A stretch of 64,000 bases of DNA from the NCBI RefSeq assembly GCF_002355515.1, contig NZ_AP014809.1:3682501-3746500 (forward strand), given 5' to 3'. Below are positions 11,280 to 19,099 of the stretch, piece by piece. The notes beneath the pieces were generated by a model. The model was not told the DNA's origin. It saw only the letters and a program-made list of their open reading frames with translations, and did no database searches. Made by a program: the position numbers and the translations under genes. Position 1 is the first letter of the stretch, and each line of letters begins with the position of its first letter. This DNA comes from Methylorubrum populi (GTDB lineage Bacteria > Pseudomonadota > Alphaproteobacteria > Rhizobiales > Beijerinckiaceae).

Positions 11280-12659
11280 TCACGGCCCCGCCCGCCGCAG
11301 ACCGCTTGCCACCGAACCGGCCAGCGCCAGGACGACGGCGCACCAGAGGGTGGTGGCGAAGGCGCCCACCGGCCCGCCCGCGATCAGGCCGAACAGCACG
11401 GCGACCAGCGCCGCCCCGATCGACTGGCCGACGAGCCGGGCGCTCGCCTGCATGCCGCTGGCGCCACCGCTGCGCTCCCGCGGGGCGCTGGTGATGATGA
11501 CCTTGTTGTTGGGCGACTGGAACAGCCCGAAACCAACGCCCGAAAGCGTCAGGCGCCAGACGACGTCGAAGGTCGAGGGTGCCTGCGGCAGCAGGGCAAG
11601 GGAGGCCATGCCGGCCGCCAGGAGGACGAGGCCGAGGCTGCCGAGCAGTCCCGGCGGCACGCGGTCGGCGAGCCGGCCGGCGAACGGCGACATCGCCGCG
11701 ATGGCGAGCGGCCACGGCGTCATCAGCAAGCCGGTCCGGGTCTCCGAGAAGCCCAGCCCGTCATGGAAGTAGAAGGGCAGGGCGACGTAGGCGATCATCT
11801 GCGCCGCGAACGAGCAGACCGAGGCTACCATCGACAGGGCGAAGGCCGGGATCCGCAGGAGATCGAGCGGCAGGAGCGGCACCGCGAGCCGGATCTGGCT
11901 GCGCACGAAGACGATGCCGGCCGCCACCGACGCCACGAGCGCCGCCGCGGCGAGCCAGCGGGTGCCGGGATCAGCGAGGCCGTCGAGGCCGACGATGAGC
12001 AGACCGATGGTCAGGGCGTTGAGGCCGGCGCTCCGCAGGTCGAAGCGGCGGGCGGAGCGGGGCGTGTAGGGCAGGGTGCGGGCGCCGACCGCCAGCGCCA
12101 CGAGCCCGACCGGCAGGTTGACGAGGAACAGCCAGGGCCAGGCCGCGACCGAGAGGATCGCGGCGGCAACCGTTGGCCCAGCGGCGGCGGCCACCGCCAC
12201 GATCAGCGCCACGTTGCCGACCCCGCGCCCGATCAGTCGGTGCGGGTAGATGAAGCGCACCAGCGCGATGTTCACGCTCATGATCCCGGCCGCGCCGAGC
12301 CCTTGGGCGACCCGTGCGGCCGTTAAGCTCGCGAGGTTCGGCGAAATGGCGCAGGCGAGCGAGGCCGCGGTGAAGACGGCAAGACCGCTCAGATAGACCC
12401 GACGGTAGCCCCAGATCTCGCCGAGCGTCGCCAGGGGCAGCAGGGCGGCGGTGACCGCGATCTGGTAGGCGCTGACGATGAAGATCGCGTCCGAGGCCGG
12501 CACGTCGAGGTCGCGGGCGATCACCGGCAGGGCGACGTTGACGATCGCACCGTCGAGCACCGCCATCGCGATGGCGAGCGCCATGGCCGAGAGCGCCAGC
12601 ATCCGCTCCCGCAGCGGCAGCCCGTCGCCGCCAGCCTCTCCCGTTCTTCGCGCCGTCAC
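11280..12659 (-). CDS. MFS drug transporter, EmrB/QacA (DHA2) type
   Basis: 459 residues with about 14 hydrophobic segments. The membrane segment 1 motif AVLDGAIVNVALP, the loop GEIWGYRRVYLSG, and the motif C-like stretch ALIVAVAAAAGPTVAAA identify the DHA2 proton antiporter family used for efflux of drugs, dyes or bile-like compounds. The C-terminal half contains SPFAGRLADR and FGLFQSPNNKVI. It starts 20 residues before the first helix, normal for the family. The next gene downstream on the same strand is the SDR, 94 bases away, so the two may be cotranscribed. No regulator gene is adjacent. Confidence 0.86.
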   Translation of the reverse strand: MTARRTGEAGGDGLPLRERMLALSAMALAIAMAVLDGAIVNVALPVIARDLDVPASDAIFIVSAYQIAVTAALLPLATLGEIWGYRRVYLSGLAVFTAASLACAISPNLASLTAARVAQGLGAAGIMSVNIALVRFIYPHRLIGRGVGNVALIVAVAAAAGPTVAAAILSVAAWPWLFLVNLPVGLVALAVGARTLPYTPRSARRFDLRSAGLNALTIGLLIVGLDGLADPGTRWLAAAALVASVAAGIVFVRSQIRLAVPLLPLDLLRIPAFALSMVASVCSFAAQMIAYVALPFYFHDGLGFSETRTGLLMTPWPLAIAAMSPFAGRLADRVPPGLLGSLGLVLLAAGMASLALLPQAPSTFDVVWRLTLSGVGFGLFQSPNNKVIITSAPRERSGGASGMQASARLVGQSIGAALVAVLFGLIAGGPVGAFATTLWCAVVLALAGSVASGLRRAGP

Positions 12660-12870
12660 CGTCCACCATCCGGAGCTTGCAGGCTGCCGATCCGCCCTAT
12701 CTGTCCCTCACCGGACGGGGCGCCGAGCCTCGGCACCGGCACGCCGTTGGGGTAGAGCCCGAGTCGACCTTTCAGCGTCGCCGAGCCGTCCGAGCCCGCG
12801 GCGCCGCGCTCAAGTTTCGTGTGTCTGTATCGTCTTTTCCTGAATGCCGGCCACCGGAGACGAAGTGTCT

Positions 12871-13881
12871 ATGCGTGCCCACCCCTTCCTCGCGCTCCTT
12901 CTCACGCCGCTCTTGACGCTGACGCCGGTCGCCGCCCGTGCTCAGGAACAGACGCCGCTCGGCATCGGCCTCGAAGGCTTCGCCTATCCCTTTCCGGTGC
13001 GATTCGTGCCGCTGACGCGCGACGGCGAAGCGCAGCGCCTCGCCTACATGGATGTTCCGGCCGCCGAGAACGCCAACGGCCGCACGGTGCTGCTGCTGCA
13101 CGGGCGCAACTTTCCTTCGAGCTACTGGGAGCCGGTGATCCGCGCCCTCTCGAACGCGGGCTACCGCGTGGTGGTCCCCGACCAGCTCGGCTTCGGCAAG
13201 TCGTCGAAGCCGGTGGGCGCGTTCACCTTCGACCGGATGGCTGCCGACACGATCGCGCTCGCCGACAGCCTCAAGATCTCCCGCTTCGACGTGGTGGCCC
13301 ATTCGATGGGCGGCATGCTCGCGGTCCGGCTCGCGCGAAGCTATCCGCAGCGGGTCAACAGCCTCGTGTTGGAGGCGCCGATCGGGCTCGAGGATTACCG
13401 CTTCACCGTGCCTCCGGTCCCCGACGAGACGCTGCTCGCCCGCGAGGGCGATCTCAGCGCCGACGCCTACCGCAAGCAGTTGATGACGAGCTACGCGCTC
13501 TCGATCCCCGCCTCGGCGATCGAGCCGTTCGTGTCGATCCGCGAGCGGGTGAAGGGCTCGGGCGAGTATCCGCGCTGGCTCAAATCCTTCGTGAACTCCT
13601 ACCAAATGATCTGGGGCCAGCCGGTGGTCCACGAGATCCCGCTGGTGAAGGCGCCGACCCTGTTCATCATGGGCGCCAACGACCACAACGCCCCCGGCAA
13701 GGGCTTCGCCCCGGCCGAGATGCGCTCCGGCATGGGCGACAATACGGGGCACGCCCGCGCCCTCGCCGGCCGGATGCCGAACGGCAAGGCCGAGGTGATC
13801 AACAATGTCGGCCACCTCGTTCACATGGAGGCGACCGAGATGTTCAACGCGCTGACGCTCGAATTCCTCAACACGCATTGA
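12871..13881 (+). CDS. Secreted alpha/beta-hydrolase
   Basis: 336 residues. The signal peptide (MRAHPFLALLLTPLLTLTPVAARA) ends at an ARAQ-type cleavage site, so the enzyme acts in the periplasm. The fold is canonical: oxyanion HGRN after beta-3 (LLLHGRNFPSSYW), nucleophile elbow AHSMGGM, acid in IMGANDHNAPGKGF, and histidine in NVGHLVHMEA. ATG 12871 is preferred to 12844, nine codons upstream, because it gives a clean signal peptide and has GGAGACG upstream. The family resembles haloperoxidase/epoxide hydrolase-like hydrolases; substrate unknown. The next gene on the same strand starts 34 bases after its stop. Confidence 0.83.
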   Translation: MRAHPFLALLLTPLLTLTPVAARAQEQTPLGIGLEGFAYPFPVRFVPLTRDGEAQRLAYMDVPAAENANGRTVLLLHGRNFPSSYWEPVIRALSNAGYRVVVPDQLGFGKSSKPVGAFTFDRMAADTIALADSLKISRFDVVAHSMGGMLAVRLARSYPQRVNSLVLEAPIGLEDYRFTVPPVPDETLLAREGDLSADAYRKQLMTSYALSIPASAIEPFVSIRERVKGSGEYPRWLKSFVNSYQMIWGQPVVHEIPLVKAPTLFIMGANDHNAPGKGFAPAEMRSGMGDNTGHARALAGRMPNGKAEVINNVGHLVHMEATEMFNALTLEFLNTH

Positions 13882-13915
13882 GTGGGCCGCGCTGGGTCGA
13901 GATCGGGAGAGAGCG

Positions 13916-14782
13916 ATGGATGTCGGTTTCATTGGGCTCGGCCGCATGGGCCGGGCCATGGCGGCGCAGCTCGTCGCGGCGGGGCACCGGGTGCGGGTCT
14001 GGAACCGCTCACCGGAGGCGGCGCGGGCAGTCGAGGGCGCAGAGCCCGTGGCGAGCGCCGCCGAGGCGTTTTCCGGGGATGCCGCGATCACCATGCTCGC
14101 CGACGACGCGGCCCTGCGCGCCGTGACCATTGAGGGCGGGCTGCTCGATTCCGGCCAGCGGCCGGGTGTGCATGTCGGCATGTCCACGATCTCGGTGGCG
14201 CTCGCCAAGGAACTGGCGGCGGTCCACGGACGCGCGGGCGTGCCCTACGTCTCCGCCCCGGTCTTCGGCCGGCCGGACGCGGCTTCGAACGGCGCGCTCA
14301 ACATCATCGCCGCGGGTGACGATGCGGCGATCGCGCAGGTGCAGCCGCTGTTCGACGCCATGGGCAGCAAGACCTGGCGCTTCGGCGCGGAGCCTGAGCG
14401 GGCCAACGCCGTGAAGCTCGCGGGCAACTTCATGCTGGTCTCGGCCATCGAGGCGATGGGGGAGGCAGCCGCCTTCGCCGAGGGGCACGGCATCGCGGGC
14501 GCCGACGTGCTGGAGATGCTCACCAGCACCCTGTTCGCCTCGCCGGTCTACAAGAACTACGGCGCGATGATCATGGCGGGCCGCTACGAGCCGCCGGGCT
14601 TCACCATCCGACTCGGCCTCAAGGATGTCCGCCTCGCGCTGGCGGCGGGTGAAGCGGTCAACGTGCCGATGCCCTTCGCCAGCGTGCTGCGCGACAACCT
14701 CCTCGACGCCATCGCCCACGGCGACGGCGACAAGGATTTTGCCGGTCTTGCCACGGTGGCCGCCCGGCGCAGCGGGCGGTAG
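13916..14782 (+). CDS. NAD(P)-dependent beta-hydroxyacid dehydrogenase family protein
   Basis: 288 residues. The N-terminal Rossmann motif GLGRMG with WNRSP after beta-2 marks the 3-hydroxyisobutyrate dehydrogenase/glyoxylate-succinic semialdehyde reductase family. Substrate-binding loop VSAPVFGRPDAASNG and the catalytic lysine in ANAVKLAGNFML are present, and the C-terminal all-alpha domain ends in RLGLKDVRLAL. The R after beta-2 suggests NADPH. ATG 13916 follows GGGAGAGAGCG. It lies 34 bases after the hydrolase and is convergent with the GST gene 3 bases away. Physiological substrate not determined. Confidence 0.85.
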   Translation: MDVGFIGLGRMGRAMAAQLVAAGHRVRVWNRSPEAARAVEGAEPVASAAEAFSGDAAITMLADDAALRAVTIEGGLLDSGQRPGVHVGMSTISVALAKELAAVHGRAGVPYVSAPVFGRPDAASNGALNIIAAGDDAAIAQVQPLFDAMGSKTWRFGAEPERANAVKLAGNFMLVSAIEAMGEAAAFAEGHGIAGADVLEMLTSTLFASPVYKNYGAMIMAGRYEPPGFTIRLGLKDVRLALAAGEAVNVPMPFASVLRDNLLDAIAHGDGDKDFAGLATVAARRSGR

Positions 14783-14785
14783 GTC

Positions 14786-15493
14786 TCAGCGATTGGTGTT
14801 CGACGCGGTCTGGCCGAACATCACCCGCTTGGCGTCCTCGCTCATCGGATGGCCGTGGTTCGGGTTGACCTCGGCCGCGCGCGCGTAGGCCGCCCTGGTG
14901 GCGGGGCGATCCGCGATCGCCTCGAACCAGCGCTTCAGGTTCGGATGATCGTCGAGCCGCTGGCCCTGCTTCTCCCACGGCACGATCCAGGGATAGGCGG
15001 CCATGTCGGCGATGGTGTAGTCGGCGCCCGCAACGAAGGCGCGGTCGGCGAGCCGCCGGTCGAGCACGCCGTAGAGCCGGTTCGTCTCCTTCACGTACCG
15101 GTCGATGGCGTAGGGGATCTTCTCCGGCGCGTATTGCGAGAAATGGTGGTTCTGGCCGAGCATCGGCCCGAGGCCGCCCATCTGCCAGAACAGCCATTGC
15201 AGGGTTTCGGCCCGGCCGCGCAGGTCGGCGGGAAGGAAGCGCCCGGTCTTCTCCGCGAGGTAGAGCAGGATCGCGCCCGACTCGAACAGCGAGACCGGCT
15301 CTCCGCCGTCGGAAGGGGCCTGATCGACGATGGCCGGCATGCGGTTGTTCGGTGCGATCTTCAGGAAGGAGGCCTCGAACTGGGCGCCCTTGCCGATGTC
15401 CACCGGGTGGATGGTGTAGGGGAGGCCGGCCTCCTCCAGGAACATCGTCACCTTGTGGCCGTTCGGGGTTGGCCAGTAGTACAGATCGATCAT
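14786..15493 (-). CDS. Glutathione S-transferase family protein, nu-class-like (YfcG/YghU)
   Basis: 235 residues. The thioredoxin-like N-domain starts MIDLYYWPTPNGHKVTMFLE, with NNRMPAIVD (cis-proline) and LFESGAILLYLA (glutathione gamma-glutamyl contact). The C-terminal helical domain includes WLFWQMGGLGPMLGQNHHF, ADRAFVAGADYTIADMAAYPW and RWFEAIADRPA. The TPNGHKV and GPMLGQ segments match YfcG/YghU, which act as glutathione disulfide-bond reductases rather than classic conjugating GSTs. Cytosolic. Single gene with the upstream region pointing at 15494-15663. Confidence 0.85.
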   Translation of the reverse strand: MIDLYYWPTPNGHKVTMFLEEAGLPYTIHPVDIGKGAQFEASFLKIAPNNRMPAIVDQAPSDGGEPVSLFESGAILLYLAEKTGRFLPADLRGRAETLQWLFWQMGGLGPMLGQNHHFSQYAPEKIPYAIDRYVKETNRLYGVLDRRLADRAFVAGADYTIADMAAYPWIVPWEKQGQRLDDHPNLKRWFEAIADRPATRAAYARAAEVNPNHGHPMSEDAKRVMFGQTASNTNR

Positions 15494-15663
15494 TGCTGCG
15501 CCTCGTCTCCGAACCCGCGAGGGCGGGCCCTCCGACCTGCGGCGAAGTGGGATCGTCGAGCGATCCGATCAAGCCGCGATCGACGCAAGGCTATGCGTCC
15601 CGCCGCTGAGGACGTCCTTTACCTTTCCCGTGCTCTGCTGCCGCGACGCACGGAGGACGGTTC

Positions 15664-15879
15664 ATGGTGTCGGCAGTCTCCACGAGTTCGGCGGGCCTGA
15701 GCGCCGCCCTGCAGAGGTTCGACGGGGCGGCTGCCCGGGTCGCCTCGCCCCAATCCGCCGCCGAGCCGGTTACGGCCGTCACCGATCTGGCCTCGGCCTC
15801 GTTCGGCGTTTCCGTGAACACGGCGGTTCTGAAATCCTCGATCGAATCCGAGAAGCGCGTCCTCGACATCCTCGTCTGA
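15664..15879 (+). CDS. 71-residue protein resembling joined ends of flagellar rod/hook proteins
   Basis: The N-terminal half (MVSAVSTSSAGLSAALQRFDGAAARVASP) resembles the N-terminal flg_bb_rod segment, where a GLxAAxxRFDxxAxxVA pattern is typical. The C-terminal half (FGVSVNTAVLKSSIESEKRVLDILV) resembles the C-terminal coiled-coil of rod/hook proteins, which ends in a hydrophobic LLDIL-like tail. The large middle of a FlgB/C/F/G protein is absent. Weak ribosome site (GGACGG) before ATG 15664. No flagellar genes surround it. The similarity is by eye; it may simply be an unrelated small helical protein. It lies 63 bases before tRNA-Pro. Confidence 0.6.
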   Translation: MVSAVSTSSAGLSAALQRFDGAAARVASPQSAAEPVTAVTDLASASFGVSVNTAVLKSSIESEKRVLDILV

Positions 15880-15942
15880 CGTCCCTCACGGCGGACGGCG
15901 CCTTGCCGGCCGGGAGACGAGAAGGTATCTCCGTCACAGCGT

Positions 15943-16019
15943 CGGGGTGTAGCGCAGTCTGGTAGCGCATCTGCTTTGGGAGCAGAGGGTCGTAGGTTCG
16001 AATCCTATCGCCCCGACCA
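15943..16019 (+). tRNA. tRNA-Pro (anticodon TGG)
   Basis: A complete 77-nt cloverleaf with encoded CCA. The acceptor stem pairs CGGGGTG with CGCCCCG (one G-T pair), with A73 and CCA at 16017-16019. The D arm carries AGCGCAGTCTGGTAGCGC, the anticodon stem TCTGC/GCAGA encloses loop TTTGGGA with anticodon TGG, and the T arm has GGTTCGAATCC. It reads CCN proline codons, mainly CCA and by wobble others. Confidence 0.97.
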
Positions 16020-16047
16020 TACCTTCCCCGGAGACGTCAGCCGTCCG

Positions 16048-16359
16048 ATGCCGAGCGCCCGCATCTACCGCCCCGCCAAGGACCCCACGCAGTCCGGGCT
16101 CGCCCGCACCAAGCAATGGGTGCTGGAGTTCGACCAGACCGAGCCGCGCGAGACCGACCCGCTGATGGGCTGGACCGGCTCCTCCGACATGCTGCAGCAG
16201 GTGCGGCTCGAATTCGATACCTCCGAGGAGGCGGTGGCCTACGCCAAGGCGGCAGGCATCGCCTACCGGGTCGAGGAGACGCCGCCGCCGATCGCCCGCA
16301 AGGGCCTGTCCTACTCCGACAATTTCAAGTTCAACCGCACCGCCCCCTGGACCCACTGA
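16048..16359 (+). CDS. NDUFS4-like complex I accessory protein
   Basis: 103 residues matching the ETC complex I subunit family (mitochondrial NDUFS4/18-kDa subunit): ARIYRPAKDPTQSG, TKQWVLEFDQTEPRETDPLMGWTGSSDM, QVRLEFDTSEEAVAYAKAAGI, and the C-terminal YSDNFKFNRTAPWTH. In alphaproteobacteria this supernumerary subunit sits on the matrix/cytoplasmic arm of NADH:quinone oxidoreductase and stabilises it. It is typically encoded away from the nuo operon, as here. The start is ATG 16048; a longer frame reads through the tRNA and is discarded. It converges with the deaminase gene, 9 bases apart. Confidence 0.9.
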   Translation: MPSARIYRPAKDPTQSGLARTKQWVLEFDQTEPRETDPLMGWTGSSDMLQQVRLEFDTSEEAVAYAKAAGIAYRVEETPPPIARKGLSYSDNFKFNRTAPWTH

Positions 16360-16368
16360 GGCTCGATC

Positions 16369-16830
16369 TCAGCGCCCCTTCCGCTCCGTCCAGGCGCGGT
16401 AGGGATTCGGCTCGTCGGGAAGCGGTTGGTGGCGCACCCGCATCGGCTGCTCCTCGAGCGGCCGGCACAGCTCGGCGTAGATCCCGGCGCTGAGCAGGCC
16501 CTCGGCCTCCGCGTCCTCCGCGGTGAAGGCGAAGTAGCCCTCCTTCACGCCGGCGAGCCGCATCGCCGCGTGGCACATCGGGCAGGGCCGCCCGCTGGCG
16601 TAGACGATGCAGTCGTCGAGCTTGGGCCGGCCGAGCCGCTGACTCGCCGCGCGGATCGCCACCATTTCGGCGTGGTCGCTCGGATCGTTGGTCGCATGGA
16701 TGCGGTTGGCCGCCCGCGCGACGACCTCCCCATCCCGCACGATCACCGCGCCGTAGGGCCGGCCGCCCTCGGCGACATTGGCGAGGGCGATGTCGGTCGC
16801 CTCGCGCAGATAATCTTCGTGATCCGGCAT
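16369..16830 (-). CDS. Nucleoside/nucleobase deaminase (CMP/dCMP deaminase fold)
   Basis: 153 residues. Zinc-binding motif HAEM and PCPMCHAAM, with the catalytic Glu in HAE. The N-terminal ALANVAEGGRPYGAVIVRDGEVV and the YASGRPCPMC spacing are like guanine deaminase GuaD and related nucleoside deaminases rather than TadA. ATG 16830 has GGGAGGAGACGG immediately upstream. It starts 14 bases after the stop of the SPL-like gene on the same strand, so the two are probably cotranscribed. Substrate not certain; cytosolic. Confidence 0.82.
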   Translation of the reverse strand: MPDHEDYLREATDIALANVAEGGRPYGAVIVRDGEVVARAANRIHATNDPSDHAEMVAIRAASQRLGRPKLDDCIVYASGRPCPMCHAAMRLAGVKEGYFAFTAEDAEAEGLLSAGIYAELCRPLEEQPMRVRHQPLPDEPNPYRAWTERKGR

Positions 16831-16844
16831 TCCGTCTCCTCCCG

Positions 16845-17909
16845 TCAGAACGCGTAGCGCACCCGGCAATAGGGCATCCGCTCGGCGAGCAGGGCCTTGA
16901 ACCGGGCGAGCCATCTCCCCTTCCAGCCGGTGCGGTAGCGCAGGTTCTCGCCGCCGCCCTCCGAGCGCTTGGTCTCTTGGATGTCCGGCCGCCAGAGCAG
17001 GTCCTCGGCTTTGGGGTGCCAGCCGAGATTGACCGCGTGCAGCCCGTCATTGTGGGTCAGCATGATGATCTCGCAGGCGAGCTGGGCTTTGGCCGCCTCC
17101 GAGATCGTGCCGTCGATCGCGTCGAACAGGGCGGCCCAATCCGCCTCCCAGCCCTCGTAGAGAATGACGGGCGAGAAATTGACGTGGACCTCGTAGCCGG
17201 CCCGCAGGAAGTCGTCGATCGCGGCGATCCGCTCAAGGATCGGCGCGGTCCGGACATCGACGATGCGGGCGATCCGCGCCGGCATCAGGGAGAAGCGGAT
17301 GCGGGTGCGCCCCTGCGGGTCGTAGGCGAGGAGATCCCGATTCACGGCCTTGGTCGCGAACGACCCCTTGGCGTTGGGCAGCCCGCGAAACAGCGCGACG
17401 AGATCGCGGACGTTGTCACAGATCATCGCATCGACCGAGAGATCGCCGTTCTCGCCGAGATCGTAGACCCAGGCCTGCCCGTCGATCTGGTCGGACTCGG
17501 GCAGCGGACCCTGCTTGCCCGCGTGGCGCGCGATCGCCGCGCAGACCGCGTCGACATTCACGAACAGCGAGATCGGGTTCGAGAAGCCCTTGCGGCGCGG
17601 CACGTAGCAATAGGCGCAGGCCATCGCGCAGCCGTTCGAGGTGGAGGGCGCGATGAAGTGGGCGGAGCGGCCGTTGGGGCGCATGGCGAGCCCCTTCTTC
17701 ACCCCGAGCACCAGGGTCGAGCGCTTGATGCGCACCCAATCCTCGACCGAGCCTTCGTTGCCGTGCAGCTCCGGGATGTTCCAGTGCGAAGGGACCTCGA
17801 TCCGCTCCGCATTCGGGTAGCGGGCCAGAATCTCACGGCCGCGCGGGAAGTCGGCGACCGCGGGTTCGTGGAAGATGCGATCGATGTCGATGAGGTCGCG
17901 CGGAGCCAT
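16845..17909 (-). CDS. Spore photoproduct lyase family radical SAM protein
   Basis: 354 residues. CxxxCxxC cluster at C94/C98/C101 (GCAMACAYC) binds the [4Fe-4S]-SAM. The overall pattern (HFIAPSTSNGC, CYVPRRKGFSNPI, DLGENGDLSVDA, FATKAVNRDLL, RIRFSLMPARIARIVD, VHVNFSPVILYEGWEADW) matches the SplB-like family seen in many alphaproteobacteria. Bacillus SplB repairs the 5-thyminyl-5,6-dihydrothymine lesion in spores; this organism does not sporulate, so the role is open, DNA repair or tRNA/nucleotide modification being possible. ATG 17909 starts the frame; the deaminase follows 14 bases after the stop. Confidence 0.85.
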   Translation of the reverse strand: MAPRDLIDIDRIFHEPAVADFPRGREILARYPNAERIEVPSHWNIPELHGNEGSVEDWVRIKRSTLVLGVKKGLAMRPNGRSAHFIAPSTSNGCAMACAYCYVPRRKGFSNPISLFVNVDAVCAAIARHAGKQGPLPESDQIDGQAWVYDLGENGDLSVDAMICDNVRDLVALFRGLPNAKGSFATKAVNRDLLAYDPQGRTRIRFSLMPARIARIVDVRTAPILERIAAIDDFLRAGYEVHVNFSPVILYEGWEADWAALFDAIDGTISEAAKAQLACEIIMLTHNDGLHAVNLGWHPKAEDLLWRPDIQETKRSEGGGENLRYRTGWKGRWLARFKALLAERMPYCRVRYAF

Positions 17910-18092
17910 GGCCCGGATCTAGGGCAACTCCCGCGATCCGTCGGGGCCTGCGGCGACAGGCCCGAGCCGCGGGGACCGGCAGCCGTGAAGTCGGATCCCG
18001 TCATCGCGAGCGGATACGGGACGATTCAGCGGCGCACGCTCTCACCATCGGCCGAGCCCCGGACGGCCGCGCCGCGCCATGACGCGGGGGCT

Positions 18093-18863
18093 TCAGAGCC
18101 GCGCCAGCAGCTCCGCCTTCTTGCTTGAAAATTCCGCGTCGGTCAGCACGCCCTTCTTGTGCAGCTCGGCCAGCCGTTCGAGCACCGAGAGCACGTCGGC
18201 GGAGCCTGCGTTCGATGCGGCCGGAGCCGGCCGATGGGAGGCGGGCCCAGGCGCGGGCGGATGGATCGCGAAGGCGGACGACGACGCGGACGACGCCACG
18301 GCCGCCGGTGCCGGCGACTTCGCTGCCGCCTCGGGCTCGACCGGCCTCAGATCCTCCAGCGAAAAACTCCCCTGCGGGCCGCTGAAGCGCAGCGACGACG
18401 AGCCGCCCTGCTGCTGACTCGCGCCGGTAATGATCCGCTCGGCCGTGTCGTAGAGGGCGAGCCGCCCGTCCGTCTCCACGGCGAGCCGCCGCTTCTCGGG
18501 AAAGAAGGCGTAGCGCGTGCCGTTCTGCGCGCCCGCGCTCGACGGAAGGCCGAGGCTGCCAGGCCACCAATTGCCCGAGGCCGCCTCTTCGCGGAAGCCG
18601 GAGAGCGGCAGGGCCGCGGCGAGTTCGGTGCAGAGGGCATCGACCCGCGCCTTGAGCGCGTGGTCGTTCATCGAGCCGACCATCACCATGCCGCCCCGCG
18701 ACCACTGACCGAAGCCGCCGAGATCGGGATGGTCGAACTGGGCCATGTTGCCCTGGCCCGCCTGAAGAGCCCGCAGCAGGTGGCGCACCGCGTCGAGGCT
18801 CACGCCGTGCCGCTCGGCCAGGGGCTCGAGGCCGGCGGGCCGTTGTTCGGAGTCTTCGATCAT
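18093..18863 (-). CDS. SHOCT-domain protein, unknown function
   Basis: 256 residues. The C-terminal ~30 residues (VLSVLERLAELHKKGVLTDAEFSSKKAELLARL region) form a SHOCT domain, a short helical oligomerisation motif. The rest has a N-terminal helical part (LEPLAERHGVSLDAVRHLLRALQAGQGNMAQFDHPDLGGFGQWSRGG is visible in pieces), a middle domain with tryptophans, and an Ala/Pro/Ser linker at residues ~190-225. No signal peptide. ATG 18863 is preceded by GAGGGACAATC. Similar proteins are annotated as hypothetical in methylobacteria and pseudomonads. Neighbours give no clue. Confidence 0.7.
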   Translation of the reverse strand: MIEDSEQRPAGLEPLAERHGVSLDAVRHLLRALQAGQGNMAQFDHPDLGGFGQWSRGGMVMVGSMNDHALKARVDALCTELAAALPLSGFREEAASGNWWPGSLGLPSSAGAQNGTRYAFFPEKRRLAVETDGRLALYDTAERIITGASQQQGGSSSLRFSGPQGSFSLEDLRPVEPEAAAKSPAPAAVASSASSSAFAIHPPAPGPASHRPAPAASNAGSADVLSVLERLAELHKKGVLTDAEFSSKKAELLARL

Positions 18864-19099
18864 CGCCGATTGTCCCTCACGGACCTGTCCATTCCGATCG
18901 ATGGAGAGCGTTGCAACGCGAGCCTCCACCGCGAGTTTCGTCCAAGGCTACCATATCGGCCGACCACATCCGCGGCGGCGCGCAGCGGAGCGGAAAAATT
19001 TGCTGCACCGCGTCAGCCGGCACGGAGCTTCGCGGTTCCGTGAACGTTCAGAGTCCGGCCGGACCCGCGGGGGCCGCCACAAGCGAGAATGGGACGACG

